Shown piece after piece: positions 18,275-27,200 of a stretch of DNA of 64,000 bases; the first letter of the stretch is position 1, and each line of letters starts with the position of its first letter. The position numbers were made by a program, and so were the translations under genes. The DNA lies in assembly GCF_000368685.1 (NCBI RefSeq), contig NZ_KB849627.1, positions 272,963-336,962 of the forward strand, in the 5' to 3' direction. Source of the DNA: Acinetobacter baylyi DSM 14961 = CIP 107474. GTDB taxonomy: Bacteria > Pseudomonadota > Gammaproteobacteria > Pseudomonadales > Moraxellaceae. Under the pieces are notes generated by a model. It did not search any database. It worked only from the letters and a program-made list of their open reading frames with translations, and had not been told where the DNA came from.

Positions 18275-18278
18275 CAAA

Positions 18279-18833
18279 TTAGACCTTCATCAGTTCTGCT
18301 TCTTTTGCTGCTAAGCGCTTGTCTACTTCAGCAACATATTTATCGGTAATTTTTTGAATATCATCACCTGCACGACGCTCATCATCTTCAGAGATTTCTT
18401 TATCTTTCAACAAGCTTTTAAGATCACCTAAAACATCACGACGAATATTACGAATCGCAACTTTTGCATTTTCAGCTTCAGAACGTGCAACTTTTTGCAT
18501 ATCACGACGTGTTTCTTCAGTAAGTGCAGGTAATGGCACACGAATAGAATCAGCCGTAATAGGGTTTAATCCCAAGTCACTTTCACGAATCGCTTTATCA
18601 ATTGCCGAAACCATTGTGCGCTCAAATGGCTGCACCACCAAGGTACGCGAATCTTCTATACCTACGTTTGCAACCTGATTCAACGGCACATCTGAACCAT
18701 AGTAAGGAACCATAACACCATTTAATATAGATGGGTGTGCACGGCCTGTACGAACTTTCGCAAAACCCTGCTCTAGAGACTCTAGAGTCTTTTGCATACG
18801 CTGTTCGCTGTCTTTCTTGAGATCGTTAATCAT
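18279..18833 (-). CDS. frr: Ribosome recycling factor
   Basis: RRF, with EF-G, splits the post-termination ribosome. The 184-residue protein is one residue short of the E. coli length and has [15 protein letters not shown], the domain-II segment [19 protein letters not shown] and the C-terminal helix [21 protein letters not shown]. It lies 79 bases behind pyrH, the widest gap in the early part of the operon, leaving room for a weak internal promoter although none is obvious. Confidence 0.97.
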   Translation of the reverse strand: MINDLKKDSEQRMQKTLESLEQGFAKVRTGRAHPSILNGVMVPYYGSDVPLNQVANVGIEDSRTLVVQPFERTMVSAIDKAIRESDLGLNPITADSIRVPLPALTEETRRDMQKVARSEAENAKVAIRNIRRDVLGDLKSLLKDKEISEDDERRAGDDIQKITDKYVAEVDKRLAAKEAELMKV

Positions 18834-18912
18834 ATGATCTTCCTTACTTATTCATTCAAAGGTGTAAAACTAAATTAGTGGGGTAGTATAAAGAGCTTTG
18901 AGTTACACGTCA

Positions 18913-19641
18913 TTATTTAGTGACGTGTGTACCCTCTTTTTCGCCCATAATGACAGATAACAATGCGCCAGGTTTATTCATATCAAACACTTGCAATGGC
19001 ACATTATGGTCACGACACAAGCAAATTGCAGTCAAATCCATTACACCTAACTTTTCATCAAGTACCTGATCAAAGGTTAAGTTGTCATACTTAACAGCAT
19101 CATCGTATTTGCTTGGATCCTTATTGTAAACACCATCTACTTTTGTTGCCTTAAGAATGAGGTTTGCTTCAATTTCAATTCCGCGCAAGCATGCTGCTGT
19201 ATCTGTGGTAAAGAACGGATTACCTGTCCCAGCCACAAACACACATACTTCACCCTGGCTCAAATAACGAATCGCATCACGACTTGAGTAAGGCTCAACT
19301 ACAGTTCCAATCGATAATGCAGACATGAGACGTGTTTTAATATTACGACGCACCAATGCATCACGCATCGCCAAACCATTCATGACTGTTGCAAGCATAC
19401 CCATTTGGTCGCCTGTTACACGACCAACCAGACCATCTTTTTGCAATTGGCTACCACGGTACAAGTTACCGCCACCCACAACAATACCGACCTGCACACC
19501 CAAACCAACAAGATGAGCAATCGATAAAGACATCTGGTCCAGTACTTGAGCATCGATTCCCATGTCTTTGTTACCAGACAAAGCTTCACCAGACAGCTTT
19601 AACAAAATTCGTGAATAACGAGGACTGTTAGTTTCAGCCAT
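18913..19641 (-). CDS. pyrH: Uridylate kinase (UMP kinase)
   Basis: PyrH phosphorylates UMP to UDP, feeding both RNA precursors and UDP-GlcNAc for the cell wall and lipid A made by later genes in the operon. The 242-residue hexameric amino-acid-kinase fold has [11 protein letters not shown] at the start, [17 protein letters not shown]-type [18 protein letters not shown], and [15 protein letters not shown]. It is the first envelope-operon gene; rpsB-tsf, its usual upstream partners, are not here. The ATG has GGAGCG upstream. Confidence 0.96.
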   Translation of the reverse strand: MAETNSPRYSRILLKLSGEALSGNKDMGIDAQVLDQMSLSIAHLVGLGVQVGIVVGGGNLYRGSQLQKDGLVGRVTGDQMGMLATVMNGLAMRDALVRRNIKTRLMSALSIGTVVEPYSSRDAIRYLSQGEVCVFVAGTGNPFFTTDTAACLRGIEIEANLILKATKVDGVYNKDPSKYDDAVKYDNLTFDQVLDEKLGVMDLTAICLCRDHNVPLQVFDMNKPGALLSVIMGEKEGTHVTK

Positions 19642-19693
19642 AATTACGCTCCAAAATGCGATGTTTAAATTGAATTCTGTTTAAAACGACTGC

Positions 19694-21037
19694 CTAGGCG
19701 GTCTTGATCTGAATCAGTTTGGCAAACAAATCATATTCGTCAGCATCAGTAATTTCTACTTCGAGCAACTGACCTGGCTGTACAAGTGATTTATCTATAT
19801 CCTCTACAAATACATTACCATCGATTTCTGGCGCATCTGCATAAGAACGTGCAACTGCAACAGGATACTCATCTTCGAGGCTATCCACCAGAACAGTCAT
19901 GGTTTGACCAATACGTTTTTGTAACCTGGCTGCCGAAATTTCCTGCTGAACCTGCATAAAACGTTCATAACGTTCTTGCTTAACCTCTTCAGACACATGA
20001 TCTGGCAAGTCATTTGCTGTTGCACCCTCTACAGGTGAATAAGTAAAGCAACCTACACGATCAAGCTGAGCTTCTTTGAGCCATTCAAGCAAAATCTGAA
20101 AATCTTCTTCTGTTTCACCAGGGAAGCCAACCACAAAAGTTGAGCGAATCACAAGATTTGGACATTTTTCACGCCAAACCTTAATGCGATCTAATGTATT
20201 TTCACTATGGGCTGGTCGCTTCATCAATTTTAAGATGCGCGGACTGGCATGCTGAAAAGGAATATCAAGGTATGGAAGAATTTTGCCTTGAGCCATTAAA
20301 TCGATCACAGCATCTACATGCGGATAAGGATACACATAATGCAACCGCACCCAGATACCGAGCTGACCTAATGCCTCACACATATCATAGAATTTGGTTT
20401 TTACTGGCTGACCATTCCAGAAATCAAGCTTGTATTTGGTATCCACCCCATACGCAGAAGTATCCTGAGAAATCACCAATACTTCTTTAACGCCCGCTCG
20501 CTTCAGCGCTGCTGCTTCTTCGAGTACCGAGCCAACTGGACGTGATACTAAATCACCGCGCATGCTTGGAATAATACAAAATGTACAGCGATGGTTACAC
20601 CCTTCCGAAATCTTCAAATAAGCATAATGCTTCGGTGTCAATCGAATACCCTGTTCAGGAACCAGATCAACAAAAGGATTATGTCTAGGCGGCGCTGGTA
20701 CATATTCATGAACAGCTTCCATAACATCTTGGTACGCTGCGGCACCCGTCACTTTTAAAACATTCGGATGCATCTGACGAATTTTATCTTCATCTTTACC
20801 TAAACATCCTGTCACAATCACACGGCCATTTTCACTCATGGCTTCGCCGATTGCATCTAATGATTCTTGTACCGCAGATTCAATAAAACCACAGGTATTA
20901 ACCACAACTAGATCAGCACCATCGTAATCTGATGCAACTTGATAACCTTCAGTACGCAACTGAGTTAAAATTCGTTCAGAATCGACCAATGCCTTAGGAC
21001 AACCTAAAGATACAAAACCGACTTTGGGGGACTTCAT
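19694..21037 (-). CDS. rimO: Ribosomal protein S12 methylthiotransferase RimO
   Basis: RimO is a radical-SAM enzyme that methylthiolates an Asp (Asp89 in E. coli) of ribosomal protein S12. The product from the ATG at 21037 has 447 residues. It shows the N-terminal UPF0004 domain with three cluster Cys ([30 protein letters not shown]), the radical-SAM triad [11 protein letters not shown], and a C-terminal TRAM domain with [17 protein letters not shown] and [16 protein letters not shown]. The 21037 start is chosen because GGAG stands 9 bases upstream and [13 protein letters not shown] matches the family N-terminus; an earlier in-frame start at 21052 adds five residues. It is monocistronic and divergent from ntrB. 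Confidence 0.95.
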   Translation of the reverse strand: MKSPKVGFVSLGCPKALVDSERILTQLRTEGYQVASDYDGADLVVVNTCGFIESAVQESLDAIGEAMSENGRVIVTGCLGKDEDKIRQMHPNVLKVTGAAAYQDVMEAVHEYVPAPPRHNPFVDLVPEQGIRLTPKHYAYLKISEGCNHRCTFCIIPSMRGDLVSRPVGSVLEEAAALKRAGVKEVLVISQDTSAYGVDTKYKLDFWNGQPVKTKFYDMCEALGQLGIWVRLHYVYPYPHVDAVIDLMAQGKILPYLDIPFQHASPRILKLMKRPAHSENTLDRIKVWREKCPNLVIRSTFVVGFPGETEEDFQILLEWLKEAQLDRVGCFTYSPVEGATANDLPDHVSEEVKQERYERFMQVQQEISAARLQKRIGQTMTVLVDSLEDEYPVAVARSYADAPEIDGNVFVEDIDKSLVQPGQLLEVEITDADEYDLFAKLIQIKTA

Positions 21038-21116
21038 GAATCTGCACTCCACTAGAATCCGCGTATTGTATGATGTTTCTGGAAAGAAAAACAGGTGGAT
21101 TCCATAAGGATTGCAT

Positions 21117-21171
21117 AATGCACCAAAATACAGCCAAATATTTTACATATTGGTTTCAATGCACCAAAATA
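21117..21171 (+). promoter_or_regulatory. Two direct repeats, candidate NtrC enhancer sites
   Basis: AATGCACCAAAATA occurs twice, at 21117-21130 and 21158-21171, 41 bases apart (about four helical turns). TGCACCA is the half-site of the enterobacterial NtrC consensus. They lie about 115-180 bases upstream of a sigma-54-like element, normal for an enhancer. The matching right half TGGTGCA is not evident, so the assignment is tentative. Confidence 0.45.
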
Positions 21172-21283
21172 ATACTTAATATATTTATTTAAGCACTATT
21201 ATGATTAAAAAAAATTCAAGCCCTCATTATTTAGCACATTTTTAATTCAAAAAAATACAGCACTGCGCTATTTCTCAAAGTTG

Positions 21284-21299
21284 GCGTGTATTTTGCTTC
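21284..21299 (+). promoter_or_regulatory. Candidate sigma-54 promoter of ntrBC
   Basis: TGGCGT, five bases, TTGCT. The GG (21285-21286) and GC (21297-21298) dinucleotides are 12 bases apart, the fixed -24/-12 geometry. It lies about 80 bases upstream of the ntrB ATG, in line with NtrC control of its own operon. Confidence 0.55.
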
Positions 21300-21376
21300 T
21301 CATATGTCCCATAACAGGGATAGATTTTGTTAAATCAGATGCCATTGCGCTATTTTAAAACAGGAACCTTCCGCTA

Positions 21377-22486
21377 ATGGATCAACAACCGACTATCGAC
21401 TATCGACTACTCGTAGATAACATGACTACTGCCATTTTACTGGTCGATAGTAACTTGAACATTTTTTATCTTAATTCATCCTGTGAAGCATTATTTGACA
21501 TCAGTTTACTTCGTGCATCTGGACAGCCTGTAATCAATCTACTGCATGCTCCAAACGATACCTTTAACACCCACGAAGCCTTACTTAATACACTTAAGTC
21601 CAGTCAGCATTATACACGTCGTGAAGCCACTATTAATGTGAACTTCAAAGACATTCATGTAGATTATACCGTTTCTCAACTCAACACAGGCAAACCTTAC
21701 CACCCGCTGTTATTGATCGAACTCAATCCAATTGATCGAATGCTTAAAATTTCTAAAGAAGAAAATTTTATTCAGCAGCACCAAGTCGCCAGACAGCTCA
21801 TCCGTGGTGTAGCACACGAGATTAAAAATCCACTTGGTGGTATACGTGGTGCAACACAATTGCTTGCCCGTAGTCTAAATGATCCGAAATATGCAGAATT
21901 CACAGACATTATTATCAATGAGGTAGATCGTCTAAGGAATCTGGCAGACACGATGCTCGGTTCAAGACAGTTGCCAAGCTGCGAAGACGTGAATATTCAT
22001 GAACCTCTGGAACGTGTTCGTTCACTGATTGTTAATCAGACCAAGAAGAAAATTAAGATTATTCGTGATTACGACTTATCTCTACCCGATGTAAAAGCTG
22101 ATCGAGATCAGCTCATACAAGTCATGCTCAACATTAGTGTCAATGCAATCCAAGCCATTACCGAAAATAAAGAGTTTTTTGTTGAACATGAACCTCAACT
22201 TATGCTCCGTACCCGTATCCAGCGTCTAGTCACCATCAATGGTGTACTTAACCGCTCAGCTGTACGAATTGATATTGAAGATAACGGCCCAGGTATTCCA
22301 GAGGATATTTTAGAATCCGTCTTTTATCCATTGGTTACGGGCCGAGCAAAAGGCACAGGGCTGGGCTTAAGTATTGCACAAAACATTATGCATCAACACA
22401 ACGGGATGATTGAGTGCCAATCTATTCCAGGAAAAACAGTTTTTAGCTTATATCTACCTTGGGAGTCCGACCATGTCGCGAAATAA
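21377..22486 (+). CDS. ntrB: Nitrogen regulation sensor histidine kinase NtrB
   Basis: NtrB (GlnL) phosphorylates NtrC under nitrogen limitation and acts as its phosphatase when bound by PII. The 369-residue cytosolic kinase has an N-terminal PAS domain (about 8-120, starting YRLLVDNMTTAILLVDSNL), an H-box with the phosphorylated His in RGVAHEIKNPLGGIRGA, an N-box NISVNAIQAI, and G boxes DIEDNGPGIP and GTGLGLSIAQNIM. No membrane segment is seen. The ATG follows CAGGAAC-type purines. ntrC overlaps its end by 14 bases. glnA, the usual neighbour in enterobacteria, is not here. Confidence 0.95.
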   Translation: MDQQPTIDYRLLVDNMTTAILLVDSNLNIFYLNSSCEALFDISLLRASGQPVINLLHAPNDTFNTHEALLNTLKSSQHYTRREATINVNFKDIHVDYTVSQLNTGKPYHPLLLIELNPIDRMLKISKEENFIQQHQVARQLIRGVAHEIKNPLGGIRGATQLLARSLNDPKYAEFTDIIINEVDRLRNLADTMLGSRQLPSCEDVNIHEPLERVRSLIVNQTKKKIKIIRDYDLSLPDVKADRDQLIQVMLNISVNAIQAITENKEFFVEHEPQLMLRTRIQRLVTINGVLNRSAVRIDIEDNGPGIPEDILESVFYPLVTGRAKGTGLGLSIAQNIMHQHNGMIECQSIPGKTVFSLYLPWESDHVAK

Positions 22487-23948
22487 AATATGGGTAATTG
22501 ATGATGATCGCGCCATGCGCTGGGTCTTGGAAAAAACCTTTAAAGAAGAAGGCTTTGATGTTACAAGTTTCGAAGAGGCACAATCCGCGCTTGATCAGCT
22601 TTTGGACGATGCACCAGACGTAATCTTAACTGATATTCGTATGCCAGGTATCGATGGTTTAACTTTTCTAGGAAAAGTTAAAAATAACTATCCTGATTTG
22701 CCTGTCATCATCATGACTGCTCACTCAGATCTTGAATCCGCGGTCTCTAGCTATCAGACAGGTGCTTTTGAGTATTTACCTAAACCATTTGACATTGATG
22801 AAGCGCTGGCTTTAGTTAATCGTGCGATCCTGCATATTAATAAACTTCAACAGCAAGAAGCCACCAAAGCAGCTTCTGCGGCACAATCAACTGAAATTAT
22901 TGGTGAATCTCCTGCCATGCAGGAAGTATTCAGAGCGATTGGGCGTTTATCACAATCTCATATCACCGTACTTATTAATGGTGAATCAGGTACAGGTAAA
23001 GAACTGGTTGCGCATGCCTTACATAAGCATTCTCCGCGCAGCAGTAAGCCGTTTATCGCGCTCAACATGGCAGCAATTCCAAAAGACCTGATTGAAACTG
23101 AACTGTTCGGTCACGAGAAAGGTGCTTTTACTGGTGCAAATACTCAACGTCAGGGTCGTTTTGAGCAAGCCAATGGCGGCACATTATTTTTAGATGAAAT
23201 TGGCGATATGCCTTTTGAAACACAAACACGTTTATTACGTGTATTGGCAGATGGTGAGTTTTATCGTGTAGGTGGACATATTCCTGTTAAGGTTGATGTT
23301 CGAATTGTGGCTGCAACGCATCAAGATCTCGAAAAACTGGTGAATGAAGGCCGATTCCGTGAAGACTTGTACCATCGTCTAAACGTGATCCGAATCCATA
23401 TTCCGAAGCTCGCTCACCGTAGCGAAGACATCCCAATGCTAGCACAACACTTTCTAGCACGCGCGGGCAAAGAACTGGGTGTAAGTCCTAAAATTTTGCG
23501 GACAGAAACCACTGATTATATGCAACAGCTCCCTTGGCCAGGGAATGTACGCCAACTAGAAAATACATGTCGATGGCTAACGGTAATGATTACGGGACGA
23601 GAAGTCTATCCTGAAGATCTCCCTTCAGAACTCAAACAGATTCCAATTCAGAAATCTGTGGATCAGACAGGTACACCGCCAAGCTTTGATCGTATTTCAT
23701 TGCATCATTGGGATGAGCTACTTGGACAATGGGCTATTCAAAAACTTAAAAATGGTGAAATGAAAATTTTGGATATCGCCACTCCTATGTTTGAGCGTAC
23801 TTTGATCAATGCTGCGCTTCAACAAACGCGTGGACGCAAACGTCATGCAGCCGAACTTCTCGGTTGGGGACGCAATACACTTACTCGGAAATTAAAAGAA
23901 CTTGGTATCAGCGCAGAAGATGATACTGAAGAAGAAAGTGAAATTTAA
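22473..23948 (+). CDS. ntrC: Nitrogen regulation response regulator NtrC
   Basis: NtrC, when phosphorylated, forms an AAA+ ring that opens sigma-54 promoters of nitrogen-assimilation genes. The 491-residue protein starts at the ATG at 22473 (MSRNKIWVIDDDRAMRW) with GGGAG upstream. The receiver domain has the phosphorylated Asp in VILTDIRMPGIDGL; the central domain has Walker A GESGTGKE, the sigma-54 contact loop GAFTGAN, Walker B GGTLFLDEIGDM and the Arg-finger region; a Fis-type helix-turn-helix closes the protein (HAAELLGWGRNTLTRKLKELG). The 14-base overlap with ntrB implies coupled translation. Confidence 0.96.
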   Translation: MSRNKIWVIDDDRAMRWVLEKTFKEEGFDVTSFEEAQSALDQLLDDAPDVILTDIRMPGIDGLTFLGKVKNNYPDLPVIIMTAHSDLESAVSSYQTGAFEYLPKPFDIDEALALVNRAILHINKLQQQEATKAASAAQSTEIIGESPAMQEVFRAIGRLSQSHITVLINGESGTGKELVAHALHKHSPRSSKPFIALNMAAIPKDLIETELFGHEKGAFTGANTQRQGRFEQANGGTLFLDEIGDMPFETQTRLLRVLADGEFYRVGGHIPVKVDVRIVAATHQDLEKLVNEGRFREDLYHRLNVIRIHIPKLAHRSEDIPMLAQHFLARAGKELGVSPKILRTETTDYMQQLPWPGNVRQLENTCRWLTVMITGREVYPEDLPSELKQIPIQKSVDQTGTPPSFDRISLHHWDELLGQWAIQKLKNGEMKILDIATPMFERTLINAALQQTRGRKRHAAELLGWGRNTLTRKLKELGISAEDDTEEESEI

Positions 23949-23960
23949 GTAATCGTGATG

Positions 23961-23991
23961 AGTAGAGTATTCATCATCAGAATGCTCTACT
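23961..23991 (+). other. Stem-loop behind ntrC without a T-tract
   Basis: AGTAGAGTATTC (23961-23972) pairs with GAATGCTCTACT (23980-23991) with one G-U wobble and a 7-base loop. No T run follows on either strand, so it is a 3' stabilising or processing hairpin rather than a standard terminator. Confidence 0.55.
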
Positions 23992-24095
23992 TAACAACAA
24001 TAAAAAAATATTAAACAGCTTAAATTTTCTGGCAAAGCATGAAACCTTATAATTTGTTATAATCCGAGACAGCGTTACAAGTTCTCGTTGATTCC

Positions 24096-24752
24096 ATGTC
24101 TAAAACAGTTTTATCTTCACTTTGCCCAACCGGTTGCGAATTGCCTCTTACACGACGAGGGCATGAGAGATGGTTAGCACTTCTAAATAGTGCGACTGAA
24201 CTGTTTCTAGAAAAAGGCTACGATGCCGTTTCACTAGATGATGTTGTCAACTATGCTGGTGGCTCTAAGGCATCAATTTACAAATATTTTGGTAGTAAAG
24301 AAGGTTTATTTACCTCAATCTGTGATTATAGACGCGAACTCTTTTTCAAAAATATTTGCGTCTCATTTGATAGCGAACGCGATGATCTTCGAAACTTCTT
24401 AATTCACACTTTAATTGGCTTTTACCAAAAAATTACTTGTGATGAAAATGCAGCTTTTATGCGCCTCATCATTGAACAATCCCAACGAAATCCTGATTTA
24501 GCCTTATATTTACACCAAAAAGGTCCAGAGCATGTACAAAAAACGATTGCTCATGCATTAGAACAGGCCACACTTTTAGGTAAAATCCAATGCCAGAAAC
24601 CTTATAATTCAGCCATGATGTTTTTTGGCATCCTTAGAAATATTGAATGGAAAATTCTTATGGGGGTGCCAACTACTATAGATAATGATGAAGTGGTTGA
24701 ACATATCGAATATTGTGTTGATCTTTTTTTAAACGCACACAAAGTAAGCTGA
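24096..24752 (+). CDS. TetR/AcrR family transcriptional regulator
   Basis: The 218-residue protein has a TetR N-terminal helix-turn-helix at about residues 26-72: LLNSATELFLEKGYDAVSLDDVV then YAGGSKASIYKYFGSKEGLF. The C-terminal ligand-binding half, with MRLIIEQSQRNPDLALYLH, resembles the AefR/TetR_C_7 group. The first 15 residues contain two Cys (SLCPTGCELP), which is unusual and could be a redox or metal feature. The inverted repeat TTATAA-TTTG-TTATAA at 24047-24062 just upstream may be its operator or two overlapping -10 boxes. Target genes are unknown; it stands between ntrC and argF in the same direction but argF has its own leader. Confidence 0.85.
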   Translation: MSKTVLSSLCPTGCELPLTRRGHERWLALLNSATELFLEKGYDAVSLDDVVNYAGGSKASIYKYFGSKEGLFTSICDYRRELFFKNICVSFDSERDDLRNFLIHTLIGFYQKITCDENAAFMRLIIEQSQRNPDLALYLHQKGPEHVQKTIAHALEQATLLGKIQCQKPYNSAMMFFGILRNIEWKILMGVPTTIDNDEVVEHIEYCVDLFLNAHKVS

Positions 24753-24852
24753 TTTTTTTGCATTTTCTTTGACATATAGTATATTAATCGATTGTTTTTT
24801 TCGTTCATCAACCAACAACTAATTGTTGTAAAACAATTATTGTGGAGTAACC

Positions 24853-25773
24853 ATGGCTCTACGGCATTTTCTCACTTTACGAGACCTCTCTTCTTTGGAA
24901 CTCAATTCCATCCTTGATCGAGCAAGCGAACTTAAACGTCAGCAACATGCTAATCAAGTATACCAGCCATTTAAAGGCAAAGTATTAGGAATGATTTTTG
25001 AAAAATCGAGCACACGTACTCGTATTTCATTCGAAGCTGGAATATGCCAATTTGGAGGAAGTGCCATTTTTCTTTCTCCTCGTGATACTCAACTTGGCCG
25101 TGGCGAACCGATTGAAGATTCTGCTCGTGTAATCTCCAGTATGCTTGATATTGTCATGATCCGCACTTTTGGACATAATATTGTTGAACGTTTTGCTTCA
25201 TTCTCTAAAGTTCCAGTGATTAATGGTTTAACCGATGATCATCACCCCTGTCAGCTTCTTGCCGACCTGCAAACCTATCAAGAGCATCGTGGTAGCATTA
25301 AAGGTAAAACTGTGGCATGGATTGGCGATGGGAATAATATGTGCAACTCCTATATGGAAGCTGCACACATGATGGGTTTCAAGCTTAAAGTTGGCTCTCC
25401 AAAAGGCTATGAACCAAAGCCTGAATTTCTTGCAGAGTTTGCGCATTGCGTGGAAGTCTTCAATAGCGCTGAAGATGCAGCTGTAAATGCTGACCTAATT
25501 GTCACTGACGTATGGGCAAGTATGGGACAGGAAGAAGAGCAAAAGTTACGTGAAAAAGCATTTTTAACCTTTCAAGTAAATGAAGCATTAATGGCGCTTG
25601 CACATCCTGAATGCTTATTCATGCATTGCCTTCCTGCACATCGCGGTGAAGAAATCTCTGAAAATATGCTAGATCACAAGAACTCCGTGGTTTGGGATGA
25701 AGCAGAAAATCGGCTCCATGCACAGAAAGCATTGATGGAATTTTTATTAAATGAAAATGCCAAAAGAGCCTAA
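24853..25773 (+). CDS. argF: Ornithine carbamoyltransferase, anabolic
   Basis: ArgF makes citrulline from ornithine and carbamoyl phosphate in arginine synthesis. The 306-residue enzyme has the carbamoyl-phosphate loop [12 protein letters not shown], the [11 protein letters not shown] motif, the ornithine-binding [12 protein letters not shown] and the catalytic Cys in [11 protein letters not shown]. Length is typical of the monofunctional bacterial enzyme. The ATG has GGAGTAACC upstream. argC is in the same window at 30.7-31.8 kb but in a different unit. A terminator follows. Confidence 0.96.
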   Translation: MALRHFLTLRDLSSLELNSILDRASELKRQQHANQVYQPFKGKVLGMIFEKSSTRTRISFEAGICQFGGSAIFLSPRDTQLGRGEPIEDSARVISSMLDIVMIRTFGHNIVERFASFSKVPVINGLTDDHHPCQLLADLQTYQEHRGSIKGKTVAWIGDGNNMCNSYMEAAHMMGFKLKVGSPKGYEPKPEFLAEFAHCVEVFNSAEDAAVNADLIVTDVWASMGQEEEQKLREKAFLTFQVNEALMALAHPECLFMHCLPAHRGEEISENMLDHKNSVVWDEAENRLHAQKALMEFLLNENAKRA

Positions 25774-25791
25774 AATCTTTTTAAACATTTT

Positions 25792-25826
25792 AAAAAGCCC
25801 CTAGCCAAGCACTATGGGCTTTTTTA
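25792..25826 (+). terminator. Terminator of argF
   Basis: AAAAAGCCC (25792-25800) and GGGCTTTTTT (25816-25825) flank a 15-base loop, giving a GC-containing stem followed by Ts. Confidence 0.65.
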
Positions 25827-25923
25827 TTTCATAACGTCTTTATAATAATCCAAAATCAATATATTCATACGAAGTTTACTGATACATTAAGTCTAAATAG
25901 ATCATTTTATAAAATGAGAAAAT

Positions 25924-26835
25924 ATGAAAATAAAAATGTTTATATCACTTTTCATATTGACCTGTTTACATCCTTGTTATGGCCACCCATCCGATATTAT
26001 TTTATGGGATCACCACGTCGTTCCTAATTCTGCTGATATTATTCAAAACGAACAACTCTCAAAAACAGGATCAATTACGAGAGTTTCAACACCACGCCTG
26101 CATATATACCGCCCTACATATCAACAGAATCACGCTGCAATTTTAGTGATTAGTGGCGGCGGTTATGCACATGAAGAACTTGGACATGAAGGAACACCCA
26201 CTTCAAAATATCTACAAAAACAAGGATTTACTGTGTTTGAGCTCGTTTATCGACTCCCCCAAGAAGGATGGACAAGTCCTTTAGTGCCATTTCAAGATGG
26301 TCAACGAGCGATGTGTATTATCCGCTCACAATCAAAATTTTACGGCTACGATTCAGATAAAATAGGCATCATTGGGTTTTCTGCTGGTGGACATTTGGCT
26401 GGAATACTTTCAACGACATGGAAAACTCCATATTATCCGCCTACTGATGCAATCGATACCATATCCTCACGTCCAAATTTTAGCATTTTAATTTACCCAG
26501 TGATTAGCATGATACCTCCACTTAACCATACACATGCCTATAAAAGCTTACTCGGTATACACTCTTCGCTGGCAGATCAACAAGCCCTTTCAGTTCAACT
26601 TCTTGTCACCCCCGAAACACCACCCACTTTTATTGCTCATGCCAAAGATGATCCAGTCTCATCAGTTAAAAATAGCATTCTGCTACATCAGGCTCTAGAT
26701 AAGAATCATGTGATCAATCAAATGATTTTATTCCCTGATGGTGGGCACGGCTGGGGATTAGGTAAGAAAGGAACAACTACCACACAGTGGCCGGCTTTAA
26801 TGATGCAATGGCTTAAAGAAACCAAGATTATTTGA
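25924..26835 (+). CDS. Exported alpha/beta hydrolase (acetyl-esterase/lipase type)
   Basis: The 303-residue protein begins with a signal peptide (KIKMFISLFILTCLHPCYG). The mature part has the oxyanion-hole strand ILVISGGGYAHEELGHEG, the nucleophile elbow GIIGFSAGGHLAG with catalytic Ser, Asp in HAKDDPVSS, and His in FPDGGHGWGLG. This pattern is that of the BD-FAE/esterase-lipase group, several members of which deacetylate plant or peptide-type esters; annotation pipelines sometimes call them xylanase-linked. Natural substrate is unknown. The Cys at the predicted cleavage region is followed by YGHP, so a lipoprotein is possible but weak. It is transcribed alone, ending 2 bases before the convergent ynfA stop. 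Confidence 0.85.
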   Translation: MKIKMFISLFILTCLHPCYGHPSDIILWDHHVVPNSADIIQNEQLSKTGSITRVSTPRLHIYRPTYQQNHAAILVISGGGYAHEELGHEGTPTSKYLQKQGFTVFELVYRLPQEGWTSPLVPFQDGQRAMCIIRSQSKFYGYDSDKIGIIGFSAGGHLAGILSTTWKTPYYPPTDAIDTISSRPNFSILIYPVISMIPPLNHTHAYKSLLGIHSSLADQQALSVQLLVTPETPPTFIAHAKDDPVSSVKNSILLHQALDKNHVINQMILFPDGGHGWGLGKKGTTTTQWPALMMQWLKETKII

Positions 26836-26837
26836 GC

Positions 26838-27197
26838 TTATTTTAACAGCCCTTGAGGTTGCAAAATAATCAAGGCAGCTCCTAGCAATACAACAGTCCC
26901 ACCCCAAATATCCCAACGTGTTAATGTCACTTGATCAATAAAACGCAGCCACATCAATGCAGTAAAGATATAAATACCACCGTAGGCAGCATAAATTCGT
27001 CCAGATGCAGCTGGATGCAAAGTCAATAACCACACAAAAACTGCCAAACTAATAATGGCTGGCAACCACAACCAATGGGTTTTGCCTTCTTTTAATATTA
27101 GATAAGGAAAATAACAGCCCAGAATTTCAGCAAGCGCAGTCAATATAAATAACCCGAATACACTCAGTATTCGGGTTATTGAAATGTCATCTAACAT
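26838..27197 (-). CDS. ynfA: YnfA family small membrane protein
   Basis: YnfA proteins are four-helix inner-membrane proteins related to small multidrug-resistance transporters; the E. coli and Shigella proteins have been linked to efflux, but substrates are poorly defined. The 119-residue sequence has four hydrophobic segments and the family signatures [20 protein letters not shown] with Glu in helix 1, [21 protein letters not shown] and [18 protein letters not shown]. The start is 3 bases behind the clpA stop on the same strand, so it is likely cotranscribed with the protease genes, an unusual pairing. Length is about ten residues over the E. coli form. Confidence 0.92.
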   Translation of the reverse strand: MLDDISITRILSVFGLFILTALAEILGCYFPYLILKEGKTHWLWLPAIISLAVFVWLLTLHPAASGRIYAAYGGIYIFTALMWLRFIDQVTLTRWDIWGGTVVLLGAALIILQPQGLLK

Positions 27198-27200
27198 AAA

